Below are positions 34,868-45,897 of a stretch of 64,000 bases of DNA, piece after piece. Made by a program: the position numbers and the translations under genes. The stretch is from assembly GCF_030252325.1 (NCBI RefSeq), contig NZ_CP126981.1:248001-312000 (forward strand). Reading direction: 5' to 3'. The stretch is from Candidatus Mycobacterium wuenschmannii. Lineage in GTDB: Bacteria > Actinomycetota > Actinomycetes > Mycobacteriales > Mycobacteriaceae. A model generated the notes under the pieces. That model ran no database searches and was not told the DNA's origin. It was given only the letters and a program-made list of their open reading frames with translations. Within the stretch, counting starts at the first letter, position 1. Every line of letters begins with the position of its first letter.

Positions 34868-35033
34868 AGCTGCCAGATTACGGATATGCCGGCGCATGCG
34901 CCCGTGACGGGTGCCGGGCGGGGCCCGGATTGGCCCGCAAACCCCGACCCGCCCGCGGACGAGCCCAAATCGCCGCCGCGAAAGCGCCGCTCAAATCCCC
35001 GATTCGCAGGAATTTGCCCTTACCCTGACACGG

Positions 35034-35894
35034 GTGAGCAGTCAACCGAATGACGCGCATTGGCAACGACAGGACTCCTCCGCGGTGCCGACCCCGGCGC
35101 GACCGGCGTCGGCGAGCCTGGTCGACCCCGAGGACGATCTGCCGTCGGACACCTACGCGGGTGACTTCGAGACCACGTTGATCCCGCATTACGACTCCGC
35201 CGACTCGGGCAGCGTCCGCTCGGCCAGCAGCGGCGTCGGCGTGATCGGCGGCCGGCACGAGCCGCTGCCCTACCAGCCGCAGACCACGGGTCGGCACTCG
35301 ATCTTCGCGACCGAGGGCATGGAGGCGCAGCAGCGGGAGTACGACGACGAACGGGTCCGCGCCGCACACCGCCGCGGCACGCAGCACCTCGGCCTGCTGA
35401 TTCTCCGGGTGGGCCTCGGCGCGGTCTTCCTCGCGCACGGCCTGCAGAAGCTATTCGGCTGGTGGGGCGGGCAAGGGCTGACCGGCTTCAAGAACCAGCT
35501 CTCCGACATCGGCTACCAGCACGCGGACATTCTCACCTACTGCGCCGCCGGTGGGGAGATCGCCGCGGGCGTGCTGCTGGTGCTCGGGCTGTTCACGCCA
35601 ATCGCCGCGGCCGGTGCGCTGGCCTACCTGACGAACAGCCTGCTGGCCGGCCTGTCGGCGCAGCACGGCCCCCGGTCGTTCCCGTATTTCCTGCCCAACG
35701 GACATGAGTACGAGATCACTTTGGTCGTGCTGGCGGCCGCCGTCATCCTGGTCGGACCGGGGCGCTACGGCTTCGACGCGGGCCGCGGCTGGGCGCGGCG
35801 GCCGTTCATCGGCTCGTTTGCCGCCCTGGTGGTGGGCATTGGCGCCGGTGTCGGGCTGTGGATGCTGCTCAACGGCGCCAACCCGATCGGCTAG
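35034..35894 (+). CDS. DoxX family membrane protein (Rv3005c-like)
   Basis: 286 residues from GTG 35034. A long polar N-terminal extension of about 120 residues precedes the four-helix DoxX domain (LGLLILRVGLGAVFLAHGLQKLFGWWGG ...). In M. tuberculosis Rv3005c joins SodA and SseA in a membrane-associated oxidoreductase complex that resists thiol and superoxide stress. The gene overlaps cfp6 tail to tail by 4 bp. Confidence 0.88.
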   Translation: MSSQPNDAHWQRQDSSAVPTPARPASASLVDPEDDLPSDTYAGDFETTLIPHYDSADSGSVRSASSGVGVIGGRHEPLPYQPQTTGRHSIFATEGMEAQQREYDDERVRAAHRRGTQHLGLLILRVGLGAVFLAHGLQKLFGWWGGQGLTGFKNQLSDIGYQHADILTYCAAGGEIAAGVLLVLGLFTPIAAAGALAYLTNSLLAGLSAQHGPRSFPYFLPNGHEYEITLVVLAAAVILVGPGRYGFDAGRGWARRPFIGSFAALVVGIGAGVGLWMLLNGANPIG

Positions 35895-36295
35895 TCCGCG
35901 TACGGGTTGGGGACCCGGCCGGCGCTGGCCTTGGTCAGCTGCGGAAGCGTCGCGAAGGTGACCGCGGGTAGTCGCAACTGGCGGCCGTCCTTCAGCTGAG
36001 CGCGAGCCCAGGAGCCGCGGCTGAACCGGAGTCCGTCGATGTCTTCCCAGCGCACCGAGTGGCTGCCGAGCAGCGTTCGTACGGTGACGCCGTCGTCGTC
36101 GGCACTGGTTCGCAGCCGAATGATCAACGCCGACAACAGCACCGGAATGACCAGCACCGGCGCCGTGACGGGCCAGGTCATCACCGGCACGAGCAGACCG
36201 AGGGCGAAGAAGCCGACCGCGAAGTGAGCCATCGGTGAAATCCTGATCACCACGGGCGGTGCGGGCGCCGTTTCCTGGGGTGAGTCGGTGGCCAT
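35891..36295 (-). CDS. cfp6: Cfp6-like PH-domain membrane protein
   Basis: 134 residues. Two adjacent membrane segments (HFAVGFFALGLLVPVM and VLVIPVLLSALIIRLRT) are followed by a short PH-like domain (DDGVTVRTLLGSHSVRWEDIDGLRF...). It matches low-molecular-weight antigen 6 (Rv3004) in layout and position, next to the DoxX gene and divergent from ilvB. Confidence 0.85.
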   Translation of the reverse strand: MATDSPQETAPAPPVVIRISPMAHFAVGFFALGLLVPVMTWPVTAPVLVIPVLLSALIIRLRTSADDDGVTVRTLLGSHSVRWEDIDGLRFSRGSWARAQLKDGRQLRLPAVTFATLPQLTKASAGRVPNPYAD

Positions 36296-36395
36296 GCAAG
36301 CATCATGGCATCGCCGTCTGACCTCGATCTCCTGCCCGCCCCGGCCTGGCCGGGATTTGACGTTTGACCAGTACGGCAGCTACCGTCGTGGGGCG

Positions 36396-36446
36396 ATGAA
36401 CACATCTGGGAAGCTCGTAGTAATCCACCTGCGCGTTGGTGTCTGA
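36396..36446 (+). CDS. ilvB leader peptide
   Basis: A 16-codon frame, ATG 36396 to TGA 36444-36446, encodes MNTSGKLVVIHLRVGV. Eight of the 16 residues are Leu, Val or Ile when the run LVVI, then L, V and V is counted, far above chance. It sits upstream of two competing hairpins and ilvB. Ribosome stalling when branched-chain amino acids are scarce would prevent the first hairpin and favour readthrough, the classic attenuation logic also described for Corynebacterium ilvBNC. Confidence 0.8.
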   Translation: MNTSGKLVVIHLRVGV

Positions 36447-36505
36447 CTGATCAGTCTTACCGACGCGCAACCCTCGTGCAGCTGCTGAGCTGACGGGGGT
36501 TTTTT
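36430..36505 (+). terminator. Attenuator of the ilvBNC operon
   Basis: Hairpin 1 pairs TGCGCGTTGGT (36430-36440, inside the leader) with ACCGACGCGCA (36459-36469); its loop contains the 12-bp palindrome GACTGATCAGTC. Hairpin 2, 36470-36500, pairs ACCCTCGT.CAGCT with AGCTG.ACGGGGGT around a 4-base loop and is followed by six T residues, a textbook intrinsic terminator. It ends 53 bp before ilvB. Confidence 0.85.
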
Positions 36506-36558
36506 GTTGCCCACCCTTTCCAGAGCAAATTTCCAGAGCAAGACGACAAGAGGACACC

Positions 36559-38417
36559 GTGAGCGCACCCGCCAAGCCGGCGTCGCCCGAGATCGCAAGT
36601 CTCGCCTCCGACGCGGCGAAAGCTGCCCCCAAGCCGCCGACCGCTCGGCCGAAACATGTTGCGCCTGAGCAACTCACCGGCGCTCAGTCGGTAATCCGGT
36701 CGCTGGAAGAGCTAGAGGTCGAGGTCATCTTCGGGATCCCCGGCGGCGCGGTTCTGCCGGTCTACGACCCGCTGTTCGACTCCAAGAAGCTGCGCCACGT
36801 GCTGGTCCGCCACGAGCAGGGCGCTGGCCACGCGGCCAGTGGCTACGCGCACGCCACCGGCAAGGTCGGCGTGATGATGGCCACCTCCGGTCCCGGCGCC
36901 ACCAACCTGGTCACCCCGCTGGCCGACGCGCAGATGGACTCGATCCCCGTCGTCGCGGTGACCGGGCAGGTCGGACGGTCGCTGATCGGGACGGATGCCT
37001 TCCAGGAGGCCGACATCTCCGGCATCACCATGCCGATCACCAAGCACAACTTCCTAGTGCGCGACGGCGACGAAATTCCCCGGGTGCTGGCCGAGGCGTT
37101 CCACATCGCCGCGAGTGGCCGGCCGGGCGCGGTGCTCGTCGACATCCCGAAGGACGTGCTGCAGGCGCCGTGCACCTTCAGTTGGCCGCCGCGGATGGAC
37201 CTGCCCGGCTATAAGCCGAACACCAAGCCGCACAACCGGCAGATCCACGAGGCCGCCAAGCTGATCGCCGCGGCGCAGAAGCCCGTCCTCTATGTCGGCG
37301 GCGGAGTGATTCGGGGTGATGCCACCGAGCAGCTCAAGGAGCTCGCCGAGCTGACCGGCATCCCGGTGGTCACCACGCTGATGGCCCGCGGCGCGTTTCC
37401 GGACAGCCACCGCCAGCACCTGGGCATGCCCGGCATGCACGGCACCGTCTCGGCGGTGGCGGGTCTGCAGCGCAGCGACCTGCTGATCGCGCTGGGCACC
37501 CGCTTCGACGACCGGGTCACTGGGCAACTCGACTCGTTCGCCCCGGAGGCCAAGGTCATCCACGCCGACATCGACCCGGCCGAGATCGGCAAGAACCGGC
37601 ACGCCGACGTGCCGATCGTCGGGGACGTCAAGGCCGTCATCACCGAGCTGATCGCGGCCCTGCGCCACGACGACGCGTCGTCGAAGATCGGCATCGCCGA
37701 CTGGTGGACCTACCTCGACGAGGTGAAGGCCACCTACCCGCTGAGCTACGGGCCGCAGAGCGACGGCAGCCTGAGCCCGGAGTACGTCATCGAAAAGCTG
37801 GGTGAGATCGCCGGCCCCGACGCGGTGTACGTCGCGGGCGTCGGTCAGCACCAGATGTGGGCCGCGCAGTTCGTCTCCTACGAGAAGCCCCGAACCTGGC
37901 TCAACTCAGGCGGTTTGGGCACCATGGGCTTCGCAGTCCCGGCGGCGATGGGCGCCAAGATGGCCCGCCCCGAGGCCGAGGTGTGGGCGATCGACGGCGA
38001 CGGCTGCTTCCAGATGACCAACCAGGAATTGGCCACCTGCGCCATCGAAGGCGCGCCGATCAAGGTCGCGTTGATCAACAACGGCAACCTCGGCATGGTC
38101 CGCCAGTGGCAGACGCTGTTCTACGAGGAGCGCTACTCGCAGACCGACCTGGCCACCCACTCGCGGCGGATCCCGGACTTCGTCAAGCTGGCCGAGGCGC
38201 TGGGTTGCGTCGGATTGCGTTGCGAGCGTGCCGAAGACGTGGAGGACGTGATCAACCAGGCGAGGGCGATCAACGACCGCCCGGTGGTGATCGACTTCAT
38301 CGTCGGCGCCGACGCGCAGGTGTGGCCGATGGTGGCCGCCGGGACCTCGAACGACGAGATCCAGGCCGCCCGCGGCATCCGCCCGCTGTTCGACGACGGT
38401 GTCGAGGGGCACGCCTG

Positions 38418-38418
<1 letters not shown>
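36559..38418 (+). CDS. ilvB: Acetolactate synthase large subunit
   Basis: 619 residues, GTG 36559 with AAGAGGA. Condenses pyruvate with pyruvate or 2-oxobutyrate, the first common step to valine, leucine and isoleucine. The ThDP-activating Glu lies in [15 protein letters not shown]; the ThDP/Mg motif is [15 protein letters not shown]...NNGNLGM. A 40-residue Ala/Pro-rich N-terminal tail precedes the catalytic domains. Rv3003c-like. Controlled by the leader attenuator. Overlaps ilvN (TGATG). Confidence 0.97.
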
Positions 38419-39972
<1,554 letters not shown>

Positions 39973-39978
39973 TCATTC

Positions 39979-40042
39979 GCGCCGAACGTGCACTCAGAGC
40001 GAATTTTTGGCGATTTTCTCGCACTGAATGCACGTTCGGCGC
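39979..40042. repeat. Long imperfect palindrome after ilvC
   Basis: Two 24-base arms (39979-40002 and 40019-40042) are inverted copies with two mismatches; the outer 14 bases (GCGCCGAACGTGCA and its complement) match perfectly. The 16-base centre is T-rich. It can fold into a strong hairpin and would end ilvBNC transcription, but length and sequence recall a dispersed mycobacterial intergenic palindrome. Confidence 0.75.
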
Positions 40043-40108
40043 TGGCAGCGGGCCCGATCGGCGACCGTGGCGCAATCGGCCGCAACCGCGACCACTAGGC
40101 TGGCCCGC

Positions 40109-41695
40109 GTGAGCCTGCCTGTTGTTCTTATCGCTGACAAACTTGCCGAATCAACTGTCGCCGCACTGGGCGATCAGGTCGAGGTCCGCTGGGTAGACGG
40201 CCCAGACCGGCCGAAGCTGCTCGCGGCGGTGCCCGAAGCCGACGCGCTGCTGGTCCGCTCCGCGACCACCGTCGACGCCGAGGTGCTCGACGCCGCGCCG
40301 AAGCTGAAGATCGTCGCCCGCGCCGGAGTCGGCCTGGACAACGTCGACGTCAAGACCGCCACCGAGCGCGGTGTGCTCGTCGTCAACGCGCCGACCTCCA
40401 ACATCCACAGCGCCGCCGAGCACGCGCTCGCCCTGCTGCTGTCGGCGGCCCGCCAGATCCCCGCGGCCGACGCCACGCTGCGCGAGCACGAGTGGAAGCG
40501 CTCCAAGTTCTCCGGCACCGAGATCTTCGGCAAGACGGTCGGTGTGGTCGGCCTCGGTCGCATCGGGCAACTGGTCGCGCAGCGCCTGGCTGCCTTCGAA
40601 GCACACATCGTCGCGTATGACCCCTACGTGTCGGCGGCGCGCGCGGCCCAGCTCGGCATCGAGTTGCTTTCACTCGACGAACTGCTCGGTCGCGCCGACT
40701 TCATCTCCGTGCACCTGCCGAAAACGCCTGAGACGGCGGGCCTGATCGGCAAAGAGGCGCTGGCGAAAACCAAGCCGGGCGTGATCATCGTCAACGCCGC
40801 CCGAGGGGGCCTGATCGACGAGGCCGCCCTAGCCGACGCCATCACCAGCGGTCACGTTCGCGCTGCCGGTCTCGACGTGTACTCCAAGGAGCCGTGCACC
40901 GACAGCCCGCTGTTCGAGCTGTCAGAGGTCGTGGTGACCCCGCACCTCGGGGCCTCCACCGAAGAGGCTCAGGACCGGGCCGGCACCGACGTCGCGGCCA
41001 GCGTGAAGCTGGCGCTGGCGGGGGAGTTCGTCCCCGACGCGGTCAACGTCGGCGGCGGAACGGTCAGCGAAGAGGTGTCGCCGTGGCTGGACCTGGTGCG
41101 CAAGCTGGGTCTACTCGCCGGTGCGCTCACCGAGGAACTGCCGAACTCGTTGTCGGTGCAGGTCCGCGGCGAGCTGGCGTCCGAAGACGTTGAGGTTCTT
41201 CGACTTTCGGCGTTGCGCGGATTGTTCTCCGCTGTCATCGAGGACCAGGTGACGTTCGTCAACGCGCCCGCCATCGCCGAGGAGCGCGGGGTGGCCGCCG
41301 ACATCAGCACCGCCACCGAGAGCCCCAACCACCGCAGCGTCGTCGACGTGCGGGCCGTGGCCGCCGACGGGTCGGTGGTCAACGTGGCCGGTGCGCTGTC
41401 CGGCCCGCAGCAAGTCGAGAAGATCGTGCAGATCAACGGTCGCAACTTCGACCTGCGCGCGCAGGGCATCTACCTCGTCATCAATTACGGCGATCAGCCC
41501 GGGGCGCTGGGCAAGATCGGCACGCTGCTGGGCACCGCCGGGGTCAACATCCAGGCCGCGCAGTTGTCCGAGGACGCAGAGGGTCCGGGTGCGACGATCC
41601 TGCTGCGCGTCGACCGCGACATCCCCGCCGAGGTCCGCGACGAGATCCGCTCGGCCGTGTCGGCCAACAAGCTGGAAGTGGTTGACCTGTCGTGA
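40109..41695 (+). CDS. serA: D-3-phosphoglycerate dehydrogenase
   Basis: 528 residues from GTG 40109, the exact length I recall for M. tuberculosis SerA1 (Rv2996c). Catalyses the first step of serine synthesis. NAD site VVGLGRIGQLVAQRLAAF; catalytic Arg in VNAARGGLIDE, Glu in YSKEPC and His in TPHLGASTEEAQ. The C-terminal 200 residues form the extra substrate-binding (ASB) and ACT domains (YLVINYGDQPGALGKIG) that give serine feedback. A longer frame begins at 40028 within the upstream palindrome and is rejected. Confidence 0.97.
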   Translation: MSLPVVLIADKLAESTVAALGDQVEVRWVDGPDRPKLLAAVPEADALLVRSATTVDAEVLDAAPKLKIVARAGVGLDNVDVKTATERGVLVVNAPTSNIHSAAEHALALLLSAARQIPAADATLREHEWKRSKFSGTEIFGKTVGVVGLGRIGQLVAQRLAAFEAHIVAYDPYVSAARAAQLGIELLSLDELLGRADFISVHLPKTPETAGLIGKEALAKTKPGVIIVNAARGGLIDEAALADAITSGHVRAAGLDVYSKEPCTDSPLFELSEVVVTPHLGASTEEAQDRAGTDVAASVKLALAGEFVPDAVNVGGGTVSEEVSPWLDLVRKLGLLAGALTEELPNSLSVQVRGELASEDVEVLRLSALRGLFSAVIEDQVTFVNAPAIAEERGVAADISTATESPNHRSVVDVRAVAADGSVVNVAGALSGPQQVEKIVQINGRNFDLRAQGIYLVINYGDQPGALGKIGTLLGTAGVNIQAAQLSEDAEGPGATILLRVDRDIPAEVRDEIRSAVSANKLEVVDLS

Positions 41696-41744
41696 AACGC
41701 GCCGGCGACGATGCAGCACGCAGTAATGAGGAGGAGCGGCGCCG

Positions 41745-42755
41745 ATGAAGCTCGCCGTCATCCCGGGCGACGGGATCGGGCCAGAGGTCATCGCCGAAGC
41801 GGTCAAGGTTCTCGACACCGTTGTACCCGGTGTGCAGAAGACGCACTACGACTTGGGCGCCAAGCGATTTCACGCGACCGGCGAGCTGCTCCCGGACGAG
41901 ACGATCGCCGAACTGCGTGGGCACGACGCGATCCTGCTGGGTGCGATCGGCGACCCGTCGGTGCCCAGCGGCGTGCTGGAGCGAGGCCTGTTGCTGCGCT
42001 TGCGCTTTGAGCTCGACCATCACGTCAACCTGCGGCCCGGCCGGCTGTACCCGGGTGTCAGCAGCCCGCTCGCCGGCAAGCCGGACATCGACTTCGTGGT
42101 CGTGCGTGAGGGCACCGAAGGCCCCTACACCGGTACCGGCGGTGCGATCCGCGTCGGCACCCCGCACGAAGTCGCGACCGAGGTCAGCACCAACACCGCG
42201 TTCGGGATCCGTCGAGTGGTGGAGGACGCCTTCGCGCGCGCGCGGCAGCGACGCAAGCATCTGACGCTGGTACACAAGACGAACGTGCTGACCTTCGCCG
42301 GGTCGCTGTGGGCGCGCACCGTCGCCGAGGTCGGCGAGAAGTACCCCACCGTCGAGACGGCCTATCAGCATGTCGACGCCGCCACCATCCACCTGGTCAC
42401 CGACCCGGGCCGATTCGACGTGATCGTCACCGACAACCTGTTCGGCGACATCATCACCGACCTGGCCGCGGCCGTGTGTGGCGGAATTGGGTTGGCGGCC
42501 AGCGGAAACATCGACGCGACGCGGACCAACCCGTCGATGTTCGAGCCGGTGCACGGCAGCGCACCCGACATCGCGGGTCAGGGCACCGCCGACCCGACCG
42601 CCGCGATCATGTCGGTGGCGCTACTGCTTTCCCACGTCGGCGAAGACGCTGCCGCCGCGCGAGTGGACCGGGCCGTGGCTTCCCATCTGGCCAGTCGCCC
42701 GACCGAAAAGCTATCCACCGCCGAAGTCGGCGAAAGGATTGCGTCCGCGCTCTAG
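41745..42755 (+). CDS. leuB: 3-isopropylmalate dehydrogenase
   Basis: 336 residues, ATG 41745 after GGAGCGG. Oxidative decarboxylation in leucine synthesis. Start [15 protein letters not shown], substrate arginines in [20 protein letters not shown], metal aspartates in [15 protein letters not shown], and NAD-binding [20 protein letters not shown]. It is 49 bp downstream of serA. Its last 149 bases overlap the oppositely encoded MFS gene. Confidence 0.97.
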   Translation: MKLAVIPGDGIGPEVIAEAVKVLDTVVPGVQKTHYDLGAKRFHATGELLPDETIAELRGHDAILLGAIGDPSVPSGVLERGLLLRLRFELDHHVNLRPGRLYPGVSSPLAGKPDIDFVVVREGTEGPYTGTGGAIRVGTPHEVATEVSTNTAFGIRRVVEDAFARARQRRKHLTLVHKTNVLTFAGSLWARTVAEVGEKYPTVETAYQHVDAATIHLVTDPGRFDVIVTDNLFGDIITDLAAAVCGGIGLAASGNIDATRTNPSMFEPVHGSAPDIAGQGTADPTAAIMSVALLLSHVGEDAAAARVDRAVASHLASRPTEKLSTAEVGERIASAL

Positions 42756-43965
42756 CTTCCAGGCCAGGCGGCAAAGTCCTGGCCGGCACGAGGGGCACCG
42801 CCAGAAGCGGAAACAGCGCGCAGACAAGGAATCCCGGCGGGTAGCCGTGGGACGCGATCAGCCCACCGAACACCGGTGGCGCGCCAGCCGCCATCACGCG
42901 CTGATAAGTGTTCTGCAGACCCAAGGAGCGACCGCTCCAGAACGGGCCCGCGTACTCGGTGATCGCCGTCGACTCCAGGCCGTTGTCGAGTACCGCGACC
43001 ACCGACGCAATCACCATCAACGGCACGGCAATCCACGCCCGCACGTTGTCGGCGAATGCCAGGCCGAGCAGCACGATGGTCCCGGCCACCGACATGATCC
43101 GAACCGGAACCAGCCGCGATCCCACCCGGTCGGACCAGCGACCGACGATCACGCGTCCGACCGCTCCGAGTACCTGCGACACCGTGACGAGCAAGCTCGC
43201 CAACGGAACCGAGCATTTGTAGTTCGCGATCAGCCAGATCAACATGAACGTCACGGTCACCGTCTGCGGCACCATCAGCAGCGCCGACACCGCGTGAATA
43301 CGCCGCAGCACCCACGAGCGCCGGTATGGGTTGGCCAATTCCTCCGGTGTCGCCTCGTCCCATTCCTTGCGCGGCGGATCGGTGATGGCGACGACGCTGA
43401 GCACCGCCGCGGCAGCGCACAAGATCGCCGGAAAAATCAGCGCCGACGTCGCGATCTTGCTGTCGATCGCGAATTCGGGAATGACCAACGCGCCCAACCC
43501 GATTCCGAGTGGCTGCGCGGCCTGCCGGACGCCCATCGCCAAGCCGCGCTGCTCGGGCGGAAACCAGCCGGAGACCAGCCGACCGCCCGCGGAATTGCAA
43601 CTCGCGGCCGCCATGCCACCAATGAACAACCACGTCGCGAACGCGACCATCGAATGCATGTTGGCCGCCGCGTAGGCGGCGCCCGCCGTCAGCGCAGAGC
43701 CGAGGGTCAGCACGATCCGTTCGCCCACCCGGTCCAGCACGTAACCCCACAGGATCAGCGTCGCGACCATGCCGAAGCTCGGCATCGACGACAGCAGTCC
43801 GGCCTCGGCCAGCGGTGTGCCCAGATCTTCCTTGAGGGCGGGAATGAGGAACGCGACGCCGTTGATGAAGACGAAGGCGCTGGCGGTCACCAAGAGCGAG
43901 ACGACGACGATCAACCAGCGTCGAGCTGCGCTCAGCTCGACCGTGTCGGTCGCGTCCGAAGTCAT
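42607..43965 (-). CDS. MFS transporter (Rv2994-like)
   Basis: 452 residues from ATG 43965, with 12 predicted membrane segments. Motif A-like loop is [16 protein letters not shown]; a second copy is [15 protein letters not shown]. The final roughly 50 residues (from about [12 protein letters not shown]) are arginine-rich and read antisense through the end of leuB, unlike the membrane part. The ancestral stop was probably near 42755 and has been lost, adding a tail. Substrate unknown. Confidence 0.88.
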   Translation of the reverse strand: MTSDATDTVELSAARRWLIVVVSLLVTASAFVFINGVAFLIPALKEDLGTPLAEAGLLSSMPSFGMVATLILWGYVLDRVGERIVLTLGSALTAGAAYAAANMHSMVAFATWLFIGGMAAASCNSAGGRLVSGWFPPEQRGLAMGVRQAAQPLGIGLGALVIPEFAIDSKIATSALIFPAILCAAAAVLSVVAITDPPRKEWDEATPEELANPYRRSWVLRRIHAVSALLMVPQTVTVTFMLIWLIANYKCSVPLASLLVTVSQVLGAVGRVIVGRWSDRVGSRLVPVRIMSVAGTIVLLGLAFADNVRAWIAVPLMVIASVVAVLDNGLESTAITEYAGPFWSGRSLGLQNTYQRVMAAGAPPVFGGLIASHGYPPGFLVCALFPLLAVPLVPARTLPPGLEARARTQSFRRLRRWIAFRSGDWPDGKPRPGPLARRQRLRRRGKAVAPPT

Positions 43966-44015
43966 GATCAATGCTTGCACAGCGCTGCGACTGCTGTGGT
44001 CAAAGCGGCTACGCC

Positions 44016-44159
44016 CCGCCGTTCCGGCGCGCATCGTCGGCCGACTCGGCGATTGGTCGGCCTCCTCAGCCCGCCGTTCCGGCGCGCATCGTCGGCCGAC
44101 TAGGTGAATGGTCGGCCTCCTCAGCCCGCCGTTCCGGCGCTCATCGTCGGCCGACTAGG
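44016..44159. repeat. MIRU-like 55-bp tandem repeat
   Basis: Three copies: 44016-44070, 44071-44125 and a partial 44126-44159. Each begins CCGCCGTTCCGGCG and contains CATCGTCGGCCGACT and GGTCGGCCTCCTCAGC. Copies differ at a few positions. It fills the gap between the MFS and FAA genes. A related 55-bp repeat occurs at 53543. Confidence 0.85.
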
Positions 44160-44168
44160 CTGAATCAA

Positions 44169-44957
44169 ATGCGCCTTGGCCGAATTGCCAGTCCCGATGG
44201 CGTCGCGTTCGTCTCCATCGAGGGTGAGCCCGACGACATGACCGTCCGCGAGATCGCCGAGCACCCCTTCGGCACCCCCACCTTCACCGGCCGTTCTTGG
44301 CCACTGGCCGACGTGCGGCTGCTGGCCCCGATCCTGGCCAGCAAGGTCGTCTGCATCGGCAAGAACTACGCCGACCACATCGCCGAGATGGGTGGCACGA
44401 CGGGCCCTGTCCCGGCCGACCCGGTGATCTTCCTCAAGCCCAATACCGCGATCGTGGGGCCGAATGTGCCGATTCGGTTGCCGGCCAACGCATCACCGGT
44501 CCACTTCGAGGGTGAGCTGGCGGCCGTCATCGGTCGGCCATGCAAGGACGTCACCGCCGACCGCGCCGCCGAGAGCATCCTCGGCTACACGATCGCCAAC
44601 GACGTGTCCGCCCGCGACCAGCAGAAGTCCGACGGGCAGTGGACCCGGGCCAAGGGGCACGACACCTTCTGCCCGGTCGGTCCGTGGATCGAGACCGAGA
44701 TCAATCCGGCCGACCTGGAACTGCGCACCGAGGTCAACGGTGAGGTCAAGCAGGACAGCCGCACCTCCCTGATGATTCACGATGTCGGCGCGATCGTGGA
44801 GTGGATCTCCGCGGTGATGACGCTGCTGCCGGGCGACCTCATCCTGACCGGTACGCCCGCGGGCGTCGGCCCGATCGTCGACGGCGACACCGTCAACATC
44901 AGTATTTCGGGCATTGGGACGCTGTCGAATCCCGTTGTCCAGAAGCAGGATTCGTAG
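44169..44957 (+). CDS. Fumarylacetoacetate hydrolase family protein (Rv2993c-like)
   Basis: 262 residues from ATG 44169, just after the tandem repeat. Core motifs are KVVCIGKNYADHIAEMG, FLKPNTAI, HFEGELAAVIG with metal glutamates, NDVSARDQQ and LTGTPAGVGP. The family splits C-C bonds or decarboxylates oxo-diacids. In M. tuberculosis it is followed by the glutamyl-tRNA synthetase gene, absent here. Confidence 0.92.
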   Translation: MRLGRIASPDGVAFVSIEGEPDDMTVREIAEHPFGTPTFTGRSWPLADVRLLAPILASKVVCIGKNYADHIAEMGGTTGPVPADPVIFLKPNTAIVGPNVPIRLPANASPVHFEGELAAVIGRPCKDVTADRAAESILGYTIANDVSARDQQKSDGQWTRAKGHDTFCPVGPWIETEINPADLELRTEVNGEVKQDSRTSLMIHDVGAIVEWISAVMTLLPGDLILTGTPAGVGPIVDGDTVNISISGIGTLSNPVVQKQDS

Positions 44958-45125
44958 GCCGGGGGAGCGGTGATCCACCGCCCGGGCGGCGAGCGTCGGG
45001 CGCTGGTGAGAGGTAGGCCGTTTGTTTGGTAGTCTGCTCGTCGGCCCATTACGGCTGGCAGCAGTGCCCGTACGACCGCTGAGGGTCTACCGGCAGGCCT
45101 CTGACCAGCGGTTATAGGCAGCCAA

Positions 45126-45197
45126 TGGGGTATGGTGTAATTGGCAACACAGCTGATTCTGGTTCAGCCATTCTAGGTTCGAGTCCTGGTACCCCAG
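45126..45197 (+). tRNA. tRNA-Gln (anticodon CTG)
   Basis: Seven-pair acceptor TGGGGTA/TACCCCA, anticodon stem GCTGA/TCAGC with loop TTCTGGT (anticodon CTG) and T loop GGTTCGAGTCC. G is the discriminator and CCA is not encoded. In an organism with GatCAB it is charged with Glu and then amidated. Confidence 0.95.
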
Positions 45198-45269
45198 CAC
45201 AATTCGTCCACCGCAAGCGATTAGGTGGGCGTTGGGCGGTCAGCTATGCTGGCTGCTCGGTATCAGTCC

Positions 45270-45342
45270 GGCCCCGTCGTCTAGCGGCCTAGGACGCCGC
45301 CCTCTCACGGCGGTAGCGTGGGTTCGAATCCCATCGGGGCTA
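45270..45342 (+). tRNA. tRNA-Glu (anticodon CTC)
   Basis: Acceptor GGCCCCG/CGGGGCT, anticodon stem CCGCC/GGCGG with loop CTCTCAC (anticodon CTC), T arm GGGTTCGAATCCC. It lies 72 bp after tRNA-Gln and is probably on the same transcript. CCA is not encoded. Confidence 0.95.
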
Positions 45343-45364
45343 CTCATCCAACAAGCCAGCTGCT

Positions 45365-45865
45365 CTAGCTGGCTGCTGGGGCGGTTGAACCGCCCACCGG
45401 CATCGCCGGAATTCCGAGCTTGCGGTGATCCCACGATCGCGTGCGCTGACCGACGATGCGAACCCCGACGCGCTTGTTCATCATCATGTCGACCGCGGGC
45501 TTCATTTCCTCGGTATAGGGCCCGGTGTAGCGCTCCCACACGCTGACGCCCACCCGGAAGCACGCGTCCGGGTCGTCGACGATCTCCGCGACTCCCTCGA
45601 ACGACACACCGCGCAGGGTGTCGTAGGTGTCGCCGTCCTCGATCATGAAACTCACCCGCGGGTCGCGCGCGAGGTTGACCGCCTTCTGCGACTTCGCTTT
45701 GGTCTCCAGCCAGATCTCGCCGTCGACGACGCCGTACCACATCGCGGTGAGGTGCGGCTGCCCGTCGGGGCCGATCGTCGCAAGGGTTCCGGTCCGGCTG
45801 TTGTTGACGAACTCGGTGATCTCCGAGGAGGACATGACGATCTGCGCGCGCTGGTTCGTTCCCAT
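45365..45865 (-). CDS. Pyridoxamine 5'-phosphate oxidase-fold protein (Rv2991-like)
   Basis: 166 residues. Split-barrel flavin/F420 fold: TGTLATIGPDGQPHLTAMWYGVVDGEIWLET, then KAVNLARDPRVSFMIEDGDTY. Mycobacterial members bind F420 or FMN and act on quinones or unknown substrates. It has the same position as Rv2991 in M. tuberculosis, between the tRNA region and the IclR gene. Lies antisense to, and 22 bp from, tRNA-Glu. Confidence 0.9.
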   Translation of the reverse strand: MGTNQRAQIVMSSSEITEFVNNSRTGTLATIGPDGQPHLTAMWYGVVDGEIWLETKAKSQKAVNLARDPRVSFMIEDGDTYDTLRGVSFEGVAEIVDDPDACFRVGVSVWERYTGPYTEEMKPAVDMMMNKRVGVRIVGQRTRSWDHRKLGIPAMPVGGSTAPAAS

Positions 45866-45897
45866 GGCGTCAGTGTCTCAGGTCACGAAAATACGGT

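Noticed and set aside
42478..44103. A 541-codon + strand frame across the MFS gene
   Set aside because: It runs from leuB into the tandem repeats with no family features; the - strand shows 12 membrane segments of a real transporter.
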